DNA from: Timema cristinae
Lineage: Eukaryota; Arthropoda; Insecta; Phasmatodea; Timematidae
Reading direction: 5' to 3'
DNA: 64,000 nt
NCBI GenBank assembly: GCA_039000515.1
Contig: JBCFYV010000012.1
Coordinates: 89,248,284-89,312,283 of the forward strand
This document shows, piece by piece, positions 1-12,299 of the stretch; positions within the stretch are counted from its first letter, which is position 1; every line of letters starts with the position of its first letter. The position numbers and the translations under genes are program-made. The notes under the pieces were generated by a model. The model saw only the letters and a program-made list of their open reading frames with translations. It ran no database searches and had not been told where the DNA came from.

Positions 1-429
1 AAGTCCAAACAGCTTACGAGGATTTAAACCTCTGTCTCTAAGTGAGATATCACTTATCACTATTAATAGTTTTGTTCGGTTCTACCGTCATAACTTGAAC
101 CCCGGAGGTGAGTTTTAACAACCATGTGACCTTGACGGACCATCCATCCCGTGTTTTATGGGACGGTTCCGTATTTGAAAGTCTTGTCCCATTTTTTTTT
201 ACGGGTCCGAAAAAACCGTGTGTATCTTCCGCATTTTACTACGCGTCCCGTAAATATGTGAGCCGGAAAATTGTCGGTTTTGAAAAATTTTAAATTATTA
301 TTTCTTTAAAATAATTTCAACTGTTTAGAGGAACTATAATGTAATCGAGATATAGATATCCCAAGTGTCAATGTTTATACTTAAGATTATTTTATTATGA
401 GGGCGTTAAATCAGATACATCATCAAACG
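1..429. other. No recognisable feature
   Basis: AT-rich sequence with one 61-codon open stretch (108-293) that resembles nothing known to me and has no splice or family support. I see no gene, repeat boundary or RNA here. Confidence 0.5.
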
Positions 430-664
430 AGCTTCGGCGGCCCCACGGTCTAACACGCTACTCTCGCTATAGACTACTAGCCTGCCGATGACAGGGAGAT
501 CGGTGAGCGATATCAGTCGGTTGCACTGAGGGAGGTTTTTCCTAAATAGGTTTCCACTCTCACGGTTGCAATTCCTCTAGATCCAACCTTCCTCATCCCT
601 CCCTAACACATTAGCGTAATTAATGATAGGCGTATAACTAGGACGGGTAATAAGACGCGGTGCT
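430..664 (+). repeat. SINE-A (tRNA-derived SINE), degraded copy
   Basis: A degraded tRNA-like head (positions ~435-510) is followed by a body with the 'tttcctaaataggtttccac' block and a 3' tail ending in GACGCGGTGCT and then an A-run. The better copy at 16970-17213 shows the same order. The tail is shared with the SINE-B family (12874, 16398, 34731, 59257 and others). The head here is mutated, so this copy is old. Confidence 0.7.
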
Positions 665-1935
665 AAAAAAAAGAGTAGTAAAGAAATAAATAAATGCGAG
701 CCTTTGTCAACCCATTATGTTTTCATAAATCATACTTCAATTTTTTATAATCAATAAGTTAATTAAAATAATTTTAAGGTTGGCCCCCCTACATTTGTCT
801 CCCCCTTACCCTCCGTGCTTCCTATCTACTCCTCCCCATCCCTCACAGGCGTGCCTTTCATCTTACAACCCCCTCGTCTCTTAACACGCTATATTTTAAA
901 GTATAATAGACTCTAGGTGCCAACTCTAGGATTTAACCCCTCCACCGCAAGCCACCAATGCGGAGAATTTTTCGTTTCAAAATTTCCCGGAAAATGTTCA
1001 TATCTAGCGTCCGGTAAATGTCCTATATTTTAGAAATGACATGGTGTGAATCATTGAAACCAGTATTTTACAATGGTTTTTTTTTTCGAGTTTATTAAAA
1101 CATAGCAATGATAGGCAATTTTCGGTTATAGTTTTACATGGACAGCCCTGAGTTTGGAATTTTAGCGTTGGGAATCCCTGAATACTTATCTAATCACTGT
1201 TTACTGCGTTTAAGTAATGGTTAGTCAGTCTGCCCCAATATCTCAATTAATCTACGAGCAGTAATAGTTACAGTAATCAGTAATAAAATAATTATATTAA
1301 TAATAAGCATTACAATTCAATAATAATAGTAATAATAATGAATAGAGTAGACTGTGTAGCCAACCTTTGACAAGCAAGGTCTCCCGTATTTTTGTTTGAG
1401 AAAATGGTCACCTCAGGCATATCTACATTAAGGAATTAGGGATTAGTTAAGGTTTGTTATTTAATAAATGTAGTCACATTAACGGAAAAAGAAGAAAGTC
1501 CATTATCAGAACCACTAACGAGGATTCTAACCGGATCTTCCTGTAACCGGCAATTCAATCTATTACGAGAGATTCACCTTAAACTAGTGGTGTGCCGCAA
1601 CATTTTTGACACTATGCTAGTGTTGGTAAACAAATGTATTCAATATTTTTTTAATAATATAAAATATATGAAAGCGTTAATATGTTTATTTACCAAGTAA
1701 TGTAATGACTTACAATCAGTTGTGTGATTAATGAGAGATTTGAGCGTGTCGTTTCTTAGACGACAGTTAAATCTGTAGTCGAATAGATATGGAAAACGCA
1801 TCCGCATTTTCTGTTCACTCAGAAGTATATAATGTGCAAGCGCATGCCAGAGTCTCCCATTCCCTTATTGTTTCCAACGTTCACGTTCAGTGCGCCGTGG
1901 GCATAAAACAAAGGTTGAGCGCTAATGCCCTAGAC
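665..1935. other. No gene; AT-rich intergenic or intronic DNA
   Basis: Contains short AAT/ATA-rich simple sequence (about 1262-1345) and a C-rich patch (785-850). No coding or mobile-element signal could be supported. Confidence 0.4.
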
Positions 1936-2152
1936 CAGAGGTCAGCAGCCTTTTTGTTAACGCGGGCCATATGGGTTTATCTTTTTTTTTTAAAGTGGGA
2001 CAGTTTAAAAACAAAAGAGCAAAAAATTCAACTTTATATTTCTCATATTATAGTCATCAGTTATTATATTTTCTTGAACACGATCGTTTGTTTGCTAAAT
2101 CTTTGGCGGAGCATATAAAATCAGTCGACAGACCGTAGGTTGTCAACCAGTG
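1936..2152. mobile_element. Candidate hAT-type MITE
   Basis: The left end reads CAGAGGTCAGCAGCCTTTTT followed by a GCGGGCCATATG block, the usual look of hAT-superfamily ends. The right end read inward on the minus strand begins CACTGGTTGACAACC, matching the left end at about 9 of the first 15 positions. The 8-bp flanks (ccctagac and acttgaat) are not identical but both resemble the hAT target core CTAGA. About 217 bp long with no transposase, so a decayed non-autonomous copy if real. Confidence 0.4.
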
Positions 2153-2465
2153 ACTTGAATAATTCTACCACCGACGCGGGTTTCACCTATTTAAATGGGA
2201 TACATCATTTGAGATATCTCAAATTATTAAAAATTTCTCCTTAATTTCTCATAAGAACGTTAAAGCTATCAACATAAAAAGAATTTCAATAAAGCAATAA
2301 CAGTGATTTCCGTTATCTTCTCACATTCACGTATCGTTTACAGAGAGCTTGGTGGTTGAACGTATCACCAATGCCGGGTCTGCTGTAGAACAGATATTTC
2401 AAGTATTTATTAATACGCCCCCTTCACCTGGGGTTCAATGAAATTTTTACCAACAAATTTTAATA
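2153..2465. other. No recognisable feature
   Basis: AT-rich spacer between two candidate transposons. Nothing supported. Confidence 0.4.
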
Positions 2466-4678
2466 CAGTAGGATCTGGCTAATTCGACATAGGTTAGTTC
2501 GAAAAATTGCCGCCCGCCATGATTACTCATGAAATTCTTATTTAAATATATGATAAAAATAACAAATTATTCGAATTTTAGAAGGAAATATTTGTATAGA
2601 GGAATTTCTAAGCCTATCTATCTAGTGTTAATTTTTTTTCGAGTTTGTACTCCTTTCAAACCTGACTTAACAATCTTTATTGAATCGCCCCCATATGCCA
2701 AGAAAGTCACTATGACGCATAGTAAAGGAGAAGGCGAAGAATTCTACATGGGCGGCGAGTTTCTAGAATAGGGCATGAGTTGACTAGGCTTTCATCGCTT
2801 GTGTGTGACAATGTAATAAAGTAAGGTCCAGCGGACTGAATTAACGACGTTGATTATTCAAGCTATTTTGCGAAGCGTGCATCTTAACTTGACACACCTA
2901 AGCAGTTTAAGCGCTATCACCCAATGTACTAGATAGAAAGAGAGGGAAGAAAATTAGTAGTTCACCCTGAAAGGGTTCTTGTCTATGTGCTGATAACCAT
3001 TCCCCTCATCCTCTGACGAGTTTACAGAGTCACTTCAATATTTGCACCTTAATATTGACTTGCTTTCTAATTTTACCTTTACCTAGTTTCCTATTTATAT
3101 AGACATACACTACCACGAACATTTTTAATCTACATCCTGGTAGGACATTCTCGTGATCAAACAAAAAAGGATTTTAAAAAAAAATACGTTTACAAAAAAA
3201 CACTACTTTTTGAAAAAAAAAAATTTTGTGACACTAAGACTATTTTTAGAATTATTTAAAAATTTGTGGTTTTGTTTGAACGTGATATCTTTAAAACTCA
3301 CTGAATAAAACGTAAATTCACCAACATGGGAAATCCTATCTTGACCTACCGTGACGTCACAGGCATGCAACGTCCTAAGTCTGTAATTTTAGTATGATGA
3401 TTTTTCCCAGTTTTATATTTGGTGTTTAAAATGTATATAGGGTTGCCACCCGTTCTGTATTTTACCAAATTTTCTTGTAGTGCATATTTTATTCGTCACC
3501 AGACTGTTTGGGAGGTGTGAAAACCGTTGTATTTTCACCATATTTACAATAACATATTTGTTTGTATTCTTCTGTGTGTTATTTGAAGAATTAATGGTCC
3601 TCCATTCGTTTTATTCATAAGTTTTATTTTGAAACTTTCGTTGAGGAATATACATGTGAGAGTTGATTGTATTATAAATAAATTAGAGTTTTATAAACAG
3701 TAACTATCATGTTATTTATACCTAGCTGTTAAAATGTATTTGACTATTTAAACCATATTGCATTATTTACACACACCAGTCCCTAACGACCATTAAAAAA
3801 AACTCACAATAGCTTCCTGGAGGCATTCAATGATAAACAAAATCTAGAGCAAATATAACTTGCCGGGACCATTGAAAGAGGGCAATCTAACTTGTGCATG
3901 TCCCTTAAACCTAGTTCAGTGAACATAACTGATGGCGGGTATCCTTCCGCCAGGATCAGTAGTGTCTTAAAATCCTTGTGAATGTTACTCTGATGGTCAC
4001 TAAGCGTCTCCTTTTGTCTTTCGCTCCCCTCCCATTCAACAGGACCCAACCTTGAAGGAAAGGATGAATGCAATATATTATAGAGACTCTCTCAGTCACA
4101 CCTTCGTACGAGTGTATGGGGGCGTCCTTAAATTACGTAAGGCTTTTGTTTCCCATGATTTTCGACCTCCTTCCCCCCACCCACGTAAGGAATCGTAAGA
4201 TAGATAGATTCTGACTTCTCTCCTCCCTCCTTCGTAAGAAACGATAAGAAAATAATGAAACACTCCCTCTCCCCCAAAGACCCTTACAGGTCACTATCCT
4301 CAACGGTGAGATATGGATTTAAATCAACCCATAAATACTTGTCTGCTTTGCTAGCGTGTTCCTTAAACATACATCTAACGCAGACTTTCCTCTTCTAGAT
4401 CTAGACAACTAGCTCGAAATGTCTCAAAACGTCCCCAAAAGTAATTAATCAGCCGCGGGGCTACCTTCAAGACAAAAGTATCCCCCATCATCGAATGTTT
4501 TATCCAGAAAAATAAAATATGATCGATCCGCGCGGTTCAACCGGATTTGTAAGCTCGCCCGATATCCGGTCAAGGTCGACTATTTGTATAGGTACATTCA
4601 GTCTACCCTGAAAGGTCTATCTAACCTTGAATGATTAAACTGTGGCCCTAACTCGACAATTAGCCACGGTCAAACTAT
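2466..4678. mobile_element. Candidate decayed pogo/Tigger-type element
   Basis: The left end, after a TA, reads CAGTAGGATCTGGCTAATTC and continues with a second GGTTAGTTCG block, the layout of pogo-like inverted repeats. Near 4640-4678 the inverse complement carries GTGGCTAATTGTCGAGTTAG, sharing GGCTAATT and TCGA in the same order and again next to TA. The 2.2 kb interior contains only short open stretches (80 codons at 2529-2771, 89 codons on minus at 3804-4073) without recognisable transposase motifs. The pairing of the two ends is inferred; each could belong to a different relic. Confidence 0.3.
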
Positions 4679-4679
4679 T

Positions 4680-6301
4680 ATTTAAGTTAAGAATGAAAAA
4701 TGGGCTCAATAAGCCTAGCCTAACACATATAAAAACAGCCAATGATCAATTTGATTTGGATGTCTGTCTCAGAAATTTTCGAGCTGTCGTCTGTTTTGTG
4801 GGCGGGAAAGAATGAAACCTTCGGTTGTTTTTTTCTCTTTAGTCTCACACTTGATAAGACATTGTGATATACTTTACTATTTCATGCGAATTTTTAGTAT
4901 ATGTCAGGTTACATTTCGTGTGATTAATGGTTGCTAAAATATCAAAATATCGTAAATGTGTACAATACCTTTATAAAGTTATGGACCAAATAATAAATAC
5001 CAATAGGTCGTTTCGCTTTTAAACTGCAATAGATGCGCTTATAGACACTTGCGTCTCTTTTTATCTCATTGGTTTCCCGTTAACACTATCCTTTTTCTAT
5101 CCAGCGGAGATACAATTATGTAGCTTAAAAACGAACAAAATTATTTATACGAAATAAGCACCCATAATTTATTATACAACATTCACTTATGCATCTATTG
5201 AAAGGAAATATAAACTAAAATACTAATTTTTAAACCTCTTTTCCCCCCAAAATTATTAAAAATGCACATTGTCTATCAGCTTCAAGAGTCTACATATAAA
5301 TATCAAGTCATAAGTATATTTACACTAGTGTGGTAAAGACGGTAATTTTATGGTGGTTATAGTAAATGTGGTGAACATCGCCTGAAAAATATTGAGATAG
5401 ATAATATATCTTACATGGGATTTGGAACAAATTGAATAACTTTCATATCTCTTAAAAATATGTTTTTAGGAAAAATGAAAAATTTGTCTTGTAAGAAACT
5501 TTTTAATTTTAATTTTAAACGAGTACTATATTATGTTTTAGATATTAAAAGAATAGTTTAAGTTTATTTGTGAAAAATATTAATTTATGTATGGTGGTGT
5601 ATTTAAGTTGCAGAGTGTTTATCTTGATTTGTCTCCATAAAATTATCGAAGTCAATACATGCTCTAAAATATATTGACCTTGTAATGATACTGTTTTGGA
5701 CCCTTCTTATATATTCAAAAAGTCATGGATGAAGCGTATTTTTTCTTTAAAGAACTGTATGCCAATTTTACTTTTAATACTTCGTCCATGGAGAATCACG
5801 TGTATTCAAAAGTAATTTCAAAGTATTACGTTTTAAAGCTTTCTTTCTTTAAAAAGACTCCCTCCGTTGTATTTGAAAATCAGGTGATGGATTACCTGGC
5901 TGCCTTTGCCCAATGGGAGGGAGCCTTCGCAACATCAGGCTGCCAGGAGTTCTCCCATTAGTTGGTTTAAACAAGGGGTAGGTCATATATAAGCAGCTTG
6001 TGCGTATAAATCCACACAGAAACCTAGTATTATCACACACAAAAAAAAACAATTTAACTGCATAGATCTGTCTCAGAGTCAATCCGTAAATGAACAAAAA
6101 CGGTATCATTTTAATATCAAATCTACAGTACCGAAAGTGTAATTATCTAAATAAATCGTGTGCAAAATTAAGTTTTACTAATTTCATAAGAATTACATAA
6201 AATCAGATCGTTATAGCCGTGTGATAAATAAGTGTGTAGTAAGGCATGCACGCGTCATCATAAAACCTGGTATCGGTATAATTACTGTTCACCAAGGCAT
6301 A
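4680..6301. other. No recognisable feature
   Basis: AT-rich sequence up to the Polinton insertion point. Short open stretches at 5725-5961 (+) and 5849-6109 (-) overlap each other and match no family I know; I treat them as chance. Confidence 0.4.
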
Positions 6302-6307
6302 CACGGG
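6302..6307. repeat. Target-site duplication, left copy (CACGGG)
   Basis: Six bases CACGGG directly before the AGTAG terminus of the element that starts at 6308. The identical six bases follow its CTACT end at 12441-12446. A 6-bp duplication is the known target-site length of Polinton/Maverick elements. Confidence 0.85.
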
Positions 6308-6551
6308 AGTAGAAGGTGAAATGACAGTTCTGGATCACTTTCTCCCATAAGGTTTAACATTGATCCTCACCGCACCCGTGAAGTGATCCTCACCGCACCC
6401 CGTGAAGTGATCCTCACCGCACCCCGCGTAAGGAGAATTACTTTCTCTTTACACCGCACCCCGTGAAGTGATCCTCACCGCACCCTGTGTAAGGAGAATT
6501 ACTTTCTCCTGGATGTTCGATGTTAGTATCTCCTGGTGGTGAGTCTTGGGA
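6308..6551 (+). repeat. Polinton left terminal inverted repeat
   Basis: Pairs with 12300-12440 read on the minus strand: both start AGTAG, share TGACAGTTCTGG, then CACTTTCTCCCATAAGG, then TTTAACATTGATCCTCACCG, and later GTGAGTCTTGGGA. This left copy is longer because a ~24-bp subunit built on GTGATCCTCACCGCACCC occurs about four times between 6350 and 6490. Confidence 0.85.
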
Positions 6552-6559
6552 CAGCAGTC

Positions 6560-7945
6560 ACTCAGATTTTTGATGTTTGGATGTGTGGGAATGGTGGTGT
6601 GTGTAGTTGGTTAAATAGAGCGACCATGGTGACTAGATAACTTTGCTATGTAGTTTATTCCTTCGGGTCACGGAACTATGGAGCATGAGGAATAAATGTG
6701 AGATAAATATTGTTGGTGGGTAGATACATTTAGTTTACAATATCCGTCCCACTCTAGGCTATATATTTCTTAGCGTGTCTGAAATTATGTTTTTGGTAGC
6801 TTAGTAGTCTAGCACGCCCTGGTAAATCAACTTGACCCCGACGCTGATAGGTCAGATTTGGTCACGTGACCCCGCCTCCTGGCTCTGTGATTAGCTGATT
6901 TCCTCCTTCCCCCGCCCCTCCTTCCCCCGCCCCTCCTTCCACTGCCCTACTTTCCTCTGATTGGCTGTTGGTTTTCCCCTACAGCCGGCTTGGTTTTCCC
7001 CCTCCCTACAAACCCCGGACATGTTGGTTCTTGCTGATTAATTATTAATTATCGTTAATTAATTATTGTTAATTGATTATTGTTAATTAATTAATTAATT
7101 GGTAGGATAGAGGTGTTTTTATTCATCAATTAGGGCACTGTAGTTTATTTGCTGAAGCATAGAGCCACCCGAGGCTCGCGCTCCACGATTTCAGTCTTTC
7201 TCCTCCGGATGACCAATAGTAAATGACGCAAGCATCTCCAGTCACGCTGCCTGTTTGATGACCAACTCAGCCTTTCACTTTTCTGAGCACGGGAATTTTC
7301 CCTCCCCAGCCCAACCCGCAGAGCCGGGGTCGTTCATCCTGGTTTTCTCCCTCCCCCAGTCATTACCTTCTGGGGGTGATGTACCAAGAAATAACCTCAA
7401 TTCACGTGAGGAGTCATTGTGTTCCTCAAAATAGACACCTGCAAGACAGCTCGGAAAACTCCCGTTAAACGGCAGTTTCGCTTTTACATCCCATGAAAGT
7501 GGACATGTTTTGGCCCAACAGCACTCTCACACACACACATCCAACTTGTTGGTACGTGGAGGGAGGCTCCACCGCCCAAATATATAAATTTATAGATATT
7601 GAAATAAAACTATAGTTTGTAAGTCGTGTGCTGCTACCCACGTTTAAAGTGAAAACATCCGTTTTATTCTTCAACCCGATAACAGAAAAAATGATTTAAT
7701 GCTCGCAATTATATTTCGGAGGAATAATATATAGCTCTTATATTGAATTTAATGTTCGCAACTATATTATAACGAAATATATCCTTATGAAAGTTTAAGC
7801 CCACACATCAATGCACTCAACATTTGCGAGAGTGAGAAAAAAATGTACCTTCAGATGCACTGCAACTCTCCCTCCTCCCTCATAAATACTTTCATTATTC
7901 CTGCCTCATCCTGCATCTATCACAACACAAGTTAAAGAACTGTAA
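6560..7945. other. Non-coding left interior of the Polinton
   Basis: No open frame with family resemblance. Contains a promoter-like block (6855-6985, listed separately), a low-complexity TTAATTAATTA stretch (7036-7100) and pyrimidine-rich CTCCC patches (7260-7350, 7866-7900). A 69-codon minus-strand frame at 7465-7674 looks like chance. Confidence 0.5.
6855..6985 (+). promoter_or_regulatory. Promoter-like block inside the Polinton
   Basis: Within 130 bp there are the 10-bp palindrome GTCACGTGAC (6861-6870, an E-box CACGTG), GC-box-like CCCGCCTCC, a direct duplication of CCTTCCCCCGCCC (6905-6935), and an inverted CCAAT box (ATTGG) at ~6960. This clustering of bHLH, Sp/KLF and NF-Y type sites is inferred to be a promoter, about 1.1 kb upstream of the PolB frame. 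No transcript evidence is available. Confidence 0.35.
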
Positions 7946-10900
7946 TGCAACTCCACTGGGGATGTTGCCAACGTTTCAAAGTCAAGAGAGCAGGACTCTA
8001 TTGAGAATCTCGATATTGATGAAGATTACGACCCCTGTAATTTTTCAGAAGCTTTGGATGGTACAATAAAAATCATCAAGCTCTCTCCCTCGAAAGACTC
8101 GCTATTTTTAGTCTTTATTAACAAAATTAAAAGGAAGATGGAATCAACAATTACCCAACAACTTAATGTAATGGGTAATCTTAAATGGTATACATCTGCC
8201 TGTGTAGAGTATTCTCGTGTTGGTGAGGAGGGGGATGAAACAATCACCCCGTACTTTCGCAGTAAGTGTATCGTCACTCTAAGTCCTGACGAATTAAAAT
8301 CACAGATTGAGGATGCATGCACTTACATGATTGAAGCAGCTTCTTCTTTCCACCACAAAGGAAGTGGTCGGTCTGAGGACCGTGTAAAATACCTAGAGCT
8401 TAAACTAGCTAAATATGTTCCTTTGACTGCTTCCAGCTATATTCCATTACCAGAAGAGTTGAGAAATAAACATGCCTTAATTAATATAAGAAATGCTGAC
8501 AGGAAATGTTTTCTTTGGTCTGTGCTAGCATTTCTATATCCAGCTGACCAGCACGCTTATCGAGTGAGTAAGTATATATCATTGGAAGGTAAACTGAATA
8601 TGGATGGTATTGAATACCCTGTGCAAATACCACAAATTACTAAGTTTGAAAAACAAAATAATATATCTATTAATGTGTACGGCTACCAAGGGGAAATATT
8701 CCCTTTAAGAATTACTAAGGTTAGTCGTGACAATCACGTGGATTTGTTGTTTCTTTCCAATGTGGATGGAGGTCATTATTGTCTTATCAAGAACTTGAGC
8801 AGATTGCTAAGCTCACTGACCAGACACGATGGTGAATCATACTATTGCAAATATTGTTTGCATAGATTTTCTAATGAAAATCTCAGGGATGAGCATAGTG
8901 AGCGGTGTGCTTATTTCGATGCTCAGAAGATACAGATGCCCAAGGAAGAGGATAAAATATTAAAATTCTCGACATATAAACATATGCTAAAAATCCCGTA
9001 TGTGATCTATGCAGATTTTGAATGTTTTAATATTAAAATATCAGGGTGTGCACCTAACCCTGACCACTCATCAACCACAAAAATGACGGCGCACACACCA
9101 TCAGGATTTGCTTATGTAATAGTCGATTCGGATGGTAAATGTGTGAAACCTCCAGTTGTGTATTGTGGTGATAATGTTGTGGACACCTTTCTTCATAAAC
9201 TTGTTGAAGAAGAGGCTATGATCACAGAGATGAAGAAAAATGTTGTCCCTATGCGCATCACCCCTGAACAAGAAAATGAATTTATTTCGGCTAGTGTATG
9301 TAGTATCTGCGAGAAGGAGTTGGGTCAAGACCGCGTCCATGACCACTGTCATCTCAGTGGGGCTTATCGGGGTGCATCTCATAGTATGTGCAATATTCAG
9401 TTTCAATATACCAAGAGAATACCCGTCATTTTGCAAAATTTAAAAAATTATGACGCCCATATTATCATGCAAAAATTGGGAAGTTTACAGACAGAAGAAT
9501 ATCCTGTATCCCAAACAATATGGAGAAATATATCTCCTTCAGTCTTGGGTATTTACAATTTATCGACTCATTCCAGTTTAATAGCACACCTCTTGAAAAA
9601 TTGGTTGAAAATTTGTTACATGTTGGGAAAGCTCAATTTAAAATACTTCATGAAAATATTCCTTTTGATAAAGTAGATCTACTGCTACGAAAAGGTGTAT
9701 TCCCCTACGACTACATGGATTGCAGCAGTAAACTGAAAGATATTCAATTACCACCAAAATCTTCATTCTATAATCAGATACACCAAGAACATATTTCAGA
9801 AAGTGACTACGTCCATGCTAAAACTGTGTGGGAAAACTTTGAAATGAATACTATGGAAGATTATCAAAATTTTTATGTTTTAAGTGACGTTCTACTTTTA
9901 GCAGACGTCTTCGAATACTTCCGCTCTTTATGTTTCGAGTACTATAAATTAGACTGTACATTTTTGCACAAGTCCTGGACTAGCATGGGCAGCCTTTTTA
10001 AAGATGACCAAGGTTGAGTTGGAGCTATTAACTGACATTGAAATGCATTTATTCATTGAAAAGGGGATACGTGGTGGGGTGTCTATGATTTCTAATAGAC
10101 ATTCTGAAGCAAACAACTCCGAAATGATGGATTTTAACCCTGAAAAGGAGGTGAAGTATATCACATACTGGGATTGTAATAATCTATATGAGACTGTTAT
10201 GTCTGATTGCCTTCCTCAGAGTAATTTTAGGTGGTTGAACAAGACTGAAATAGCAGAGCTCAATACAATCTCAGTTGCTGATGATAGCGCTGTGGGCTAT
10301 ATATTAGAAGTGGATATAGAGTACCCGGAAGAAATTCACGACGAACACAGTGACTATCCACTTGCTCCTGAAATGTTATAGTTACCCCTGGGATGTTATC
10401 CCCATTCTCTAAGTATATACAATCCAAGCTGAACTTTCCCACCGGCGGGAAAACAGAAAAGTTAGTGCCCAACCTAAACAGTAAACAAAATTATGTGGTA
10501 CACTACCGTAATTTAAAACTGTATATTTCCTTGGGTATGAAACTTCAAAAGATACACCGAGTCCTAACTTTCAATCAGGGCGCTTGGTTGAAGCCATATA
10601 TCGATTTTAATACATCCCGACGAAAAAAATGCAATAAATGGATTTGAAAAGGACTTTTTCAAACTCATGAACAATGCAGTATTCGGGAAGTCGATGGAGA
10701 ATCAAAGACATCGTATAAATGTTCAATTACTAAAAAATGAAAAAAGGTTGAAGAAACGTATTGCATCACCAGCATTTATTGCTTATACAATCTTCACAGA
10801 AGAGTTAGTTGGGGTTCACATGAGAAAAATAAACCTACTTTTGAATAAGCCTATCTATGCAGGCTTTGCAATCTTAGATATAAGCAAGGTTATTATGTAT

Positions 10901-11458
10901 GACTTTCATTATAATTATGTTAAGAGGAAATATGGACCAAATGCAAAGCTCTTATTCACAGACACAGACTCCCTCTGCTACGAACTGAAAACAGAAAATG
11001 TGTATGCGGGTATGTTTGATAATATAGACCGATTCGACACTTCAGACTATCCAGAAACACATTTTTTGCACAATGTATGCAATAAAAAAGCTCTCGGTAA
11101 AATGAAGGATGAGATGAATGGAGAGTGTATTCAAGAGTTTGTGGGGCTTCGACCTAAACTTTACTCCATTCAAAAGGAGAGTCTTGAGGAGAAAAAAGTA
11201 GGTAAAGGTGTATAAAAAACAACTCTCGAAAAGAAAATTAAACATTCTCATTATAAAAAAATGTTTAAAGCTGGGGATTTTACACTATGCCAATATGTAT
11301 ATGATAAGAAGTGAGAAACATCAATTGTACAGTGTCTCTTTGAATAAACTTGCACTTTCACCAGGAGATGACAAACGCTATATTTTATATAATGGATGCG
11401 ACACTCTTGCATACGGTCACTACAAAATAAGACAAATGTGCTCACCAATGGAGATATA
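7946..11458 (+). pseudogene. PolB: Protein-primed type-B DNA polymerase (DNA_pol_B_2) of the Polinton, broken
   Basis: Replicates the element from a protein primer in intact relatives. The frame is open from 7946; the first in-frame ATG is at 8138. In order: N-terminal region with a Cys/His cluster (~8840-8920); ExoI motif YADFECF (9008-9028); an endonuclease VII-like HNH insertion, CSIC...DHCHLSGAYRG...CN (~9300-9395); ExoII NLKNYDAH (9437-9460); ExoIII YVLSDVLLLAD (~9874-9906); motif A DCNNLY (~10172); pre-motif B YRNLKLYISLGMKL (~10505); motif B NNAVFGKSMEN (~10669-10701); motif C TDTDS (~10957-10972); C-terminus ending near 11458. Reading passes between frames around 9500-9524, 9965-10000, 10370-10392 and 10621-10646 (A-run), meets TAA at 11213, and shifts again near 11305. 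All catalytic acidic motifs survive, but no full protein can be made as sequenced. Indel-type assembly errors could account for some breaks. Confidence 0.9.
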
Positions 11459-11837
11459 ATTACTCCATTTGTTTTGTACTTAAGTATATTGAAAAGGAAC
11501 TTTGTGTATTAACCTTTGTAATAAATATTTTTATTATGTAAAAAGCTCGAGTTCTTGTGAGTATCATAGCCTGATTTCATCAGGTGAAACAACACGGCTT
11601 TATCAAAATTAAATTGTTTAGTTAAAATTAGTTATAGGTGGGAGGTGACGTTACTCGTTTCCTCGCAGGGCCTCCTGGGAAACGTTTAAATAAACGGCTA
11701 AACTAGTAACACCAAATACGTAGTAATATTATAATAAAATGTTAGTGATTTATAAAAGTTTTATCCAATTAATAATGTAACTATTTTAGAAACACATGGT
11801 TCACCAACCGACTTCCCCTCCATAAATATTTTTGAAG
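11459..11837. other. Non-coding DNA between PolB and the minisatellite
   Basis: AT-rich, no open frame of note. AATAAA-like sequences near 11520 could serve as a polyadenylation signal for PolB (AATAAATATTTTTATTATG), which is inference only. Confidence 0.35.
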
Positions 11838-12290
11838 TCATAGGGAAAACCCGTTGCCAGGGTCAATTACCTCAATATCTATTCTTTTATCAACTCGTCT
11901 TGTTGGGTTGCCATGCTGGTGCCAGGGAAAACCCAGGTTGTCGAGGTCACGAGCTATTCTTGTCCTGAGTTGCCTTGTCTGTCCGTCAACCTGGTACCCT
12001 GAAAAACCCAATGCCCGGGTCAGTGACCTCAATATCTATTCTTGTCTCAACTCGTCTTGACGGCCCGCCAAACTGCCGCCAGGTATGAGTCATCAGGGTT
12101 GCGACATCATTCAAGGTCGTGATCTATTCTTATCTCGACTTGTCTTGTCGGTCCACCAAACTGCCGCCAGGTATGAGTCATCAGGGTTGTGACATCATTC
12201 AAGATCTTGATCTATTCTTGTCTCGACTTGTCTTGTCGACTCGCCAAACTGCCGCCAGGTATGAGTCATCATCCTTATACGGGGTGCGGT
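11838..12290. repeat. 88-bp minisatellite inside the Polinton
   Basis: The block AAACTGCCGCCAGGTATGAG recurs at 12070, 12158 and 12246, exactly 88 bp apart, with the CTATTCTTGTCTCGACTTGT block between. Two more degenerate units extend left to ~11840. The last unit runs into the right inverted repeat. The open stretches at 11838-12060 on both strands are by-products of the repeat. Confidence 0.85.
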
Positions 12291-12299
12291 GACCATGAG

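Noticed and set aside
8026..8322. 98-codon minus-strand frame opposite PolB
   Set aside because: Antisense shadow of the conserved PolB reading frame.
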